Below, piece by piece: positions 14,025-16,449 of a stretch of DNA of 16,449 nt; position 1 is the stretch's first letter, and every line of letters begins with the position of its first letter. Position numbers and translations under genes: made by a program. The notes under the pieces are model-generated. The model was not told where the DNA came from, searched no databases, and saw only the letters and a program-made list of their open reading frames with translations. The DNA is from JALYQB01 sp035640155 (GTDB lineage: Bacteria; Actinomycetota; Actinomycetes; Mycobacteriales; Pseudonocardiaceae): assembly GCA_035640155.1 (NCBI GenBank), contig DASQWR010000225.1, positions 1 through 16,449 of the forward strand, written 5' to 3'.

Positions 14025-15361
14025 CCGGGGCTCCGCAACTCGGCCAGCGCCTCGCGGGCGCGGGGCGCGTGCAGCGGCGAGAAGTACGGGTTGATCTCCA
14101 GTGCCTCGGTGAGCTGGCGCTGCGCCGCGGAACGCTCACCCAGCGCGGCCAGGACCATCCCGCGGTGGTAGGCGAAGGTGGCGTTGCGCCAGCCCAGCGC
14201 CGCCGCCCGGTCGGCGAAGGTCAGCGCCTCGGCGTCGCGGCCGTTGCGGTGCAGCGCCCAGGCCATCGCGTCGGCGACGAACACGGCAGGCCTACGCTCC
14301 CATTCGGCCTGCGCACGGCGCAGCGCTTCGGCCGGATCGTCGTGGTCGGCGGCAAAGAGCGCCACCGCGAGATCGTCGGTGGAACCGGCGGCCTCGTAGA
14401 GCCGCTGCTGCTCGGTGAACAGGGTGAACTGCGCGGTGGCCTGCTCTGGGCGTCCGGCCACGAGCAGGAGCTCCCCGTACTCCTGCACGTACTGCGGCAA
14501 CGGCACCCGGTTGGTGACGGTCTGGTAACCGGCCAGCGCCTCCGGCAGGTCCCCGCGGGCCGCAGCCACCTTCGCCCTGCCCTGCTGCAGCATGGGATTG
14601 TTACGGCTGACGCCGAGGCCCGCCTCGTACTGGGCCGAGGCCTCGTCGAGGTCACCGGAGTTGAACGCGAGCTCACCGAGGTAGTAGCGGCAGAACGCGA
14701 TGGTGGCCGGTGAGTACGCGTCGCGCAGCGCCCGCTGCAACACCAGGCGCGCGTCGTCGACCCTGCCGTGCAGCTCCAGGTCGTAGGAGGCGCGGGTGAA
14801 CGCGGCGACACCGGGCTTGGTGTCCAGCATGCGCTGAACCGCCGCGGTCGCCGCCTCGGGCTCGCCGAGCTGGGTCAGGGCGTCGGCCAGCACCCCGTAG
14901 ACCTCCCCGGTGGCCGGCTGCAGCTCGCGCGCGGCCAGCGCCCAGTCCCGGGCTTCGGCGAAGTCGTGCCGGGCGTTGGCCAGCGCGCCGAGCCCGATCA
15001 TCGCCTGGCCGTTGTCCTCCGGTTGCAGCCGCATCGAGCGCTGCAGCGCGCCCTGTGCCTGCTCGTAGTAAAACGGGTCGGCGGTCGCGCGCGCCTGCTC
15101 CACGTACGCCGAACCCAGCTGCGCCCAGCTCAGCGCGTCGTCGGGATCGTTGCGCAGCTCCTGTTGGGCGGCTTCGATCGAGCGGGACAGCGGGTCGAGC
15201 TTGGGTCCGGCCAACGACGCGGCCAGCGGGCTCGGCGCGCCGCCGAGCCCGCTGATGCCGGCGAAGGACACACCGAGCAGAACGAGACCGGCGCTGAGCA
15301 GTGCGAGTGGGAGCCACCGCCGGGGCCGGGACCGTGCGGTGTCGTTGTGCGGGGGGGACAC
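14021..15361 (-). CDS. Membrane-anchored tetratricopeptide-repeat protein
   Basis: The 446-aa product has a short cytoplasmic N-terminus with basic residues (RSRPRR), one hydrophobic anchor (about 17-39; PLALLSAGLVLLGVSF), then a long array of TPR-like helical hairpins across the remainder (for example SWAQLGSAYVEQA, QAMIGLGALANARHDFAEA, GEVYGVLADALTQLGEPEAA, ALAGYQTV, TFAYHRGMVLAALGERSAAQ). It probably scaffolds protein contacts at the outer face of the membrane. The start is GTG 15361, because a perfect AGGAGG lies at 15369-15374, 7 nt away; an in-frame GTG at 15400 has no such site. The stop overlaps the NicO start, implying coupled synthesis and a shared task. No enzymatic domain is visible. 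Confidence 0.85.
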   Translation of the reverse strand: MSPPHNDTARSRPRRWLPLALLSAGLVLLGVSFAGISGLGGAPSPLAASLAGPKLDPLSRSIEAAQQELRNDPDDALSWAQLGSAYVEQARATADPFYYEQAQGALQRSMRLQPEDNGQAMIGLGALANARHDFAEARDWALAARELQPATGEVYGVLADALTQLGEPEAATAAVQRMLDTKPGVAAFTRASYDLELHGRVDDARLVLQRALRDAYSPATIAFCRYYLGELAFNSGDLDEASAQYEAGLGVSRNNPMLQQGRAKVAAARGDLPEALAGYQTVTNRVPLPQYVQEYGELLLVAGRPEQATAQFTLFTEQQRLYEAAGSTDDLAVALFAADHDDPAEALRRAQAEWERRPAVFVADAMAWALHRNGRDAEALTFADRAAALGWRNATFAYHRGMVLAALGERSAAQRQLTEALEINPYFSPLHAPRAREALAELRSPG

Positions 15362-15368
15362 GCAGGGA

Positions 15369-15374
15369 CCTCCT
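15369..15374 (-). promoter_or_regulatory. Strong Shine-Dalgarno (AGGAGG) deciding the TPR start
   Basis: AGGAGG on the minus strand lies 7 nt before GTG 15361, which fixes the TPR protein start downstream of the longer open frame beginning at 15400. Confidence 0.75.
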
Positions 15375-15398
15375 GGCAGGAACGGATGAGCCGCGACC

Positions 15399-15438
15399 AC
15401 CGGGGTGCGGCCGGACCGGTGCCCGGCCGCACCCCGGT
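15399..15438. terminator. Perfect 16-bp hairpin between DUF4331 and TPR genes
   Basis: ACCGGGGTGCGGCCGG (15399-15414) pairs perfectly with 15423-15438 around an 8-nt loop. It starts 12 nt after the DUF4331 stop and ends about 25 nt before the AGGAGG of the TPR gene. No T-run follows on the minus strand. It may be a partial (leaky) terminator or an mRNA-stabilising processing hairpin that lowers expression of the downstream genes relative to DUF4331. Confidence 0.65.
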
Positions 15439-15450
15439 TATGGTTAGCGG

Positions 15451-16449
15451 TCAGTCGGTGCTCCGGCTGCGCCGCAGCATCCAGGCGCCCAGGCCGGTCA
15501 CCGCCAGGCCCGCCAATCCGGTGCCCATCGGGATGGGCAACGGTCCCGACGGCAGGCCCTCAGGCAGTACACCCCCACCGCTGGTCTGGTTGACGGACGT
15601 GTTGTTCGCCGTCGGGACGTACGGGAAGGTGTCGAGGAACGGCTTGTCGTTGGCGTTGACGAGGTCACCGGCGATCAGCGCCACGGCAACCACATCGCCC
15701 CGCGCGGCACCCTCGATCACCTGTTCCTCAATGTCGACGATGTCGTCGGTCAGACGCCGCCCGTTCGGGTAGCCCTGCTGGTCACCGGCCAGCAGACCGA
15801 GCCGGTTCGGATTCGCCGTCACCGGGGTGGACATGTTGAGCCGGAGCTGCTCCGAGGGCTGGAACTGGTCGGGGTTGACCTCGGCGTTGTCCAACTGGGA
15901 GTTCAGCGGCCCCATGTTGATCTGATCACCAGTCTTGTCAGTGATACCGGTGAGGAAGACCTCCACCAGATCCTCCCGTGGCGCGGCCGGCGCCGGGATG
16001 CCGTAGATCTGCTGGATGAGCTTGGGCACCTCGGGGTCGAGGACCCGGTCGAGCAGTGCCTGGTTGCCGGCGTCCTCCACCGGCTGGGATGCGTTGAAGG
16101 CGTCCTTCATCGGAGCAGGGACGACGACCTCGTTGATCAGCGGGCTGCCCAGCCGGGACACCTGCACGTGATCCCCGACCGGCGTCTCCTCACCGGGGCT
16201 GAGCTGCATCGACTGCTTCTCGGTGTCGCTCCATATCCCGATCACCGGGTTGGCCTCGGGATTGCCGTTCAGCGCGAGTGCCGACTTGGGCACCTGGATG
16301 GCCAGGGTGTTGGAGTTGAAGCCAGTTAGTGTGTCCTGGCCGATCTCGGTCAGGTTGCCGCCGTAGAGCAGGTCGAACACCCGCAGGTCGAGGAAGAAGG
16401 ACTCGTCGGACTGCCCGGCGAAGGTCTTCCCCCCACCCGGAAGCTCGAG
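15451..16449 (-). CDS. DUF4331 domain protein with C-terminal membrane anchor (5' end outside window)
   Basis: The frame is open to the window edge and ends with TGA at 15451-15453; about 332 codons are visible. KTFAGQSDESFFLDLRVFDLLY near the window edge and FNSNTLAIQVPKSAL are characteristic of DUF4331 proteins, secreted bacterial proteins with no assigned biochemical function. Further on are VFLTGITDK and GYPNGRRLTDDIVDIEEQV, also typical. The C-terminus has a Pro/Gly-rich stretch (GVLPEGLPSGPLPIP), a hydrophobic segment (GLAGLAVTGLGAWML) and a basic tail RRSRSTD, so it is probably held at the outer membrane face by this tail; a true LPxTG sortase motif is absent. The N-terminal signal peptide lies outside the window. 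It precedes the TPR-NicO-lipoprotein genes by 89 nt on the same strand. Confidence 0.85.
   Translation of the reverse strand, partial: LELPGGGKTFAGQSDESFFLDLRVFDLLYGGNLTEIGQDTLTGFNSNTLAIQVPKSALALNGNPEANPVIGIWSDTEKQSMQLSPGEETPVGDHVQVSRLGSPLINEVVVPAPMKDAFNASQPVEDAGNQALLDRVLDPEVPKLIQQIYGIPAPAAPREDLVEVFLTGITDKTGDQINMGPLNSQLDNAEVNPDQFQPSEQLRLNMSTPVTANPNRLGLLAGDQQGYPNGRRLTDDIVDIEEQVIEGAARGDVVAVALIAGDLVNANDKPFLDTFPYVPTANNTSVNQTSGGGVLPEGLPSGPLPIPMGTGLAGLAVTGLGAWMLRRSRSTD

Noticed and set aside
12264..14171. Several long plus-strand ORFs across the NicO and TPR genes, including a VRVRVRVR repeat protein
   Set aside because: They are antisense shadows; the minus-strand products have signal peptides, membrane helices, TPRs and transporter motifs.
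15362..15400. Longer TPR protein start at 15400
   Set aside because: It would begin at the edge of the 16-bp hairpin and lacks a ribosome-binding site, while AGGAGG precedes GTG 15361.

Overview
The window is high-GC DNA with actinobacterial gene content: a trpCBA block, lgt followed by pyk, a LytR-CpsA-Psr (LCP) protein, leaderless-looking starts and many GTG/TTG starts. Protein style and gene order suggest the Pseudonocardiales (Saccharopolyspora/Amycolatopsis-like). That placement is by inspection only.

Left block, + strand (1-9303), ordinary chromosomal core. It holds the tail of a Trp-biosynthesis-associated membrane protein, then trpC, trpB and trpA joined by 4-nt start/stop overlaps. 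A decayed Uma2-type nuclease tail lies in the trpA-lgt gap. lgt (prolipoprotein diacylglyceryl transferase) and pyk (pyruvate kinase) each have a TAGGNT -10 box only 6-7 nt before a GTG start, as expected for leaderless messages. Next come an acyl-CoA thioesterase II, a uridine-kinase-like protein with a degenerate P-loop, and a membrane-anchored LCP protein behind a recognisable TTGACT-17-TAGAAG promoter.

Middle block (about 9285-12130), a scrap-yard of accessory DNA. A VOC/glyoxalase-like gene has lost its 5' part, carries a frameshift and abuts the LCP gene. It is followed by the 3' part of a tRNA gene (T-arm and acceptor only, minus strand), which looks like an integrative-element attachment scar. 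Beyond it are about 0.8 kb without a convincing gene, a visibly AT-richer intact phytanoyl-CoA-dioxygenase-family gene (EctD-like iron motif), an IS30-type transposase fragment and a small coding-looking remnant. I read this as a collapsed island in which the dioxygenase is the only intact cargo.

Right block, minus strand (12144-16449), reads as one transcription unit: a DUF4331 surface protein with a C-terminal membrane anchor (5' end outside the window), a membrane-anchored TPR protein, a NicO/RcnA-type metal transporter with a His-Gly loop and an exported EF-hand-bearing N-terminal domain, and a small lipoprotein. A perfect 16-bp hairpin separates DUF4331 from the rest, while TPR and NicO overlap by 4 nt. 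The set looks like an envelope metal-handling system of unknown detail and is the most interesting functional module here. Nothing in the window proves a wholly new system.
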